The notes below the pieces were generated by a model. It had not been told where the DNA came from and made no database searches. It saw nothing but the letters and a program-made list of their open reading frames with translations. A stretch of DNA of 33,359 nt from Tannerella sp. Lineage in GTDB: Bacteria; Bacteroidota; Bacteroidia; Bacteroidales; Tannerellaceae. Positions 33,116 to 33,359 of the stretch are shown piece after piece. The stretch's first letter is position 1, and every line of letters starts with the position of its first letter. The position numbers were made by a program, and so were the translations under genes. Where the stretch lies: NCBI GenBank assembly GCA_031258835.1, contig JAIRMH010000334.1, positions 1 through 33,359 on the forward strand. The letters are read 5' to 3'.

Positions 33116-33194
33116 TATCCGGACAGTGGATAAAAATATTGACAATAAGCATATTGCATCCTGTTCCGTATAATTAGGTTTCAACTGGGAAATT

Positions 33195-33359
33195 ATGAAC
33201 ATGGTGTTAATAACCGGCAGTCTTGAGAATAGTGCGGAAAATGCAACTTTTCGGAAAAAGGTGCACTATTGTTTCGATGTTGCAAACAGGTTGCGGCAAA
33301 AAATTAATCCGGACAGAAAGAAAAAATGCTCTCCGTTTGGCGGTGAAAAAGAAAAGAGC
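33195..33359 (+). CDS. Possible partial coding region at right edge (unrecognised)
   Basis: An ATG at 33195 opens 55 codons to the window end (MNMVLITGSLENSAENATFR and onward, becoming Lys-rich). I recognise no domain. No clear Bacteroidota promoter precedes it. It may be the start of a gene outside the window or chance. Confidence 0.2.
   Translation, partial: MNMVLITGSLENSAENATFRKKVHYCFDVANRLRQKINPDRKKKCSPFGGEKEKS

Larger units (their letters stand above)
32450..33359. other. Upstream regulatory region of the susCD locus; no firm gene
   Basis: These 910 bases hold a minus-strand promoter match, three 18-bp tandem units, two 10-base C tracts and a short open frame at the right edge. I see no convincing regulator gene (ECF sigma, FecR or hybrid two-component). 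Such a gene may lie outside the window. Confidence 0.6.

Noticed and set aside
33133-33175. A TTGACA followed by TATAAT, resembling a sigma-70 promoter
   Set aside because: The spacing is about 24 bases rather than 17, and Bacteroidota promoters use a different consensus.

Overview
The window comes from a Bacteroidota chromosome, most likely order Bacteroidales. The evidence is a SusC/SusD pair with surface lipoproteins, BACON-domain lipoproteins, a single-chain SecDF, the pdxJ-exbB-exbD-tonB cluster facing nadK, and repeated matches to the Bacteroidota promoter (-33 TTTG, -7 TAnnTTTG). I cannot name the genus. No rRNA, tRNA, CRISPR array or prophage was seen.

Left edge, 1-3366, is a worn accessory region. 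It holds the first 25 codons of a probable transposase running off the left edge, a decayed IS3-type element (orfA with an in-frame TAG, plus an orfB stub), an intact HicA/HicB toxin-antitoxin pair with its own promoter, palindromic operator and terminators, an ORF6N-domain protein, and an N-terminally clipped Xre-type regulator.

Next, 3367-5619 carries a GC-rich gene for a large beta-helix surface lipoprotein of unknown substrate. It is followed by a housekeeping block on the minus strand: pdxJ, exbB, exbD, tonB and a DJ-1/PfpI gene (5692-9023). nadK is divergent (9139-10011). A short promoter-to-terminator unit (10071-10155) that may be a small RNA lies next, then a secreted esterase, divergent secDF, and a strong bidirectional terminator.

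14405-18490 is a two-gene minus-strand unit: a triple-BACON secreted protein, then a BACON/M64-peptidase lipoprotein. The peptidase has Arg where a zinc-binding His is expected, and base composition shifts sharply at its domain junction. trmB and mrp (18677-20600) follow.

20852-32449 is a polysaccharide utilization locus read leftward: susC, susD, two paralogous F5/8-type (DUF5000-like) surface lipoproteins, a GH29 alpha-L-fucosidase and a GH95 alpha-L-fucosidase lipoprotein. Two fucosidase families beside one SusCD pair point to a fucosylated glycan as substrate (for example host mucin O-glycans or milk-type oligosaccharides). TonB/ExbBD elsewhere in the window could energise such transport. 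The last 900 bases upstream of susC hold no convincing gene, but contain a promoter match, three 18-bp tandem repeats and two 10-base C tracts.
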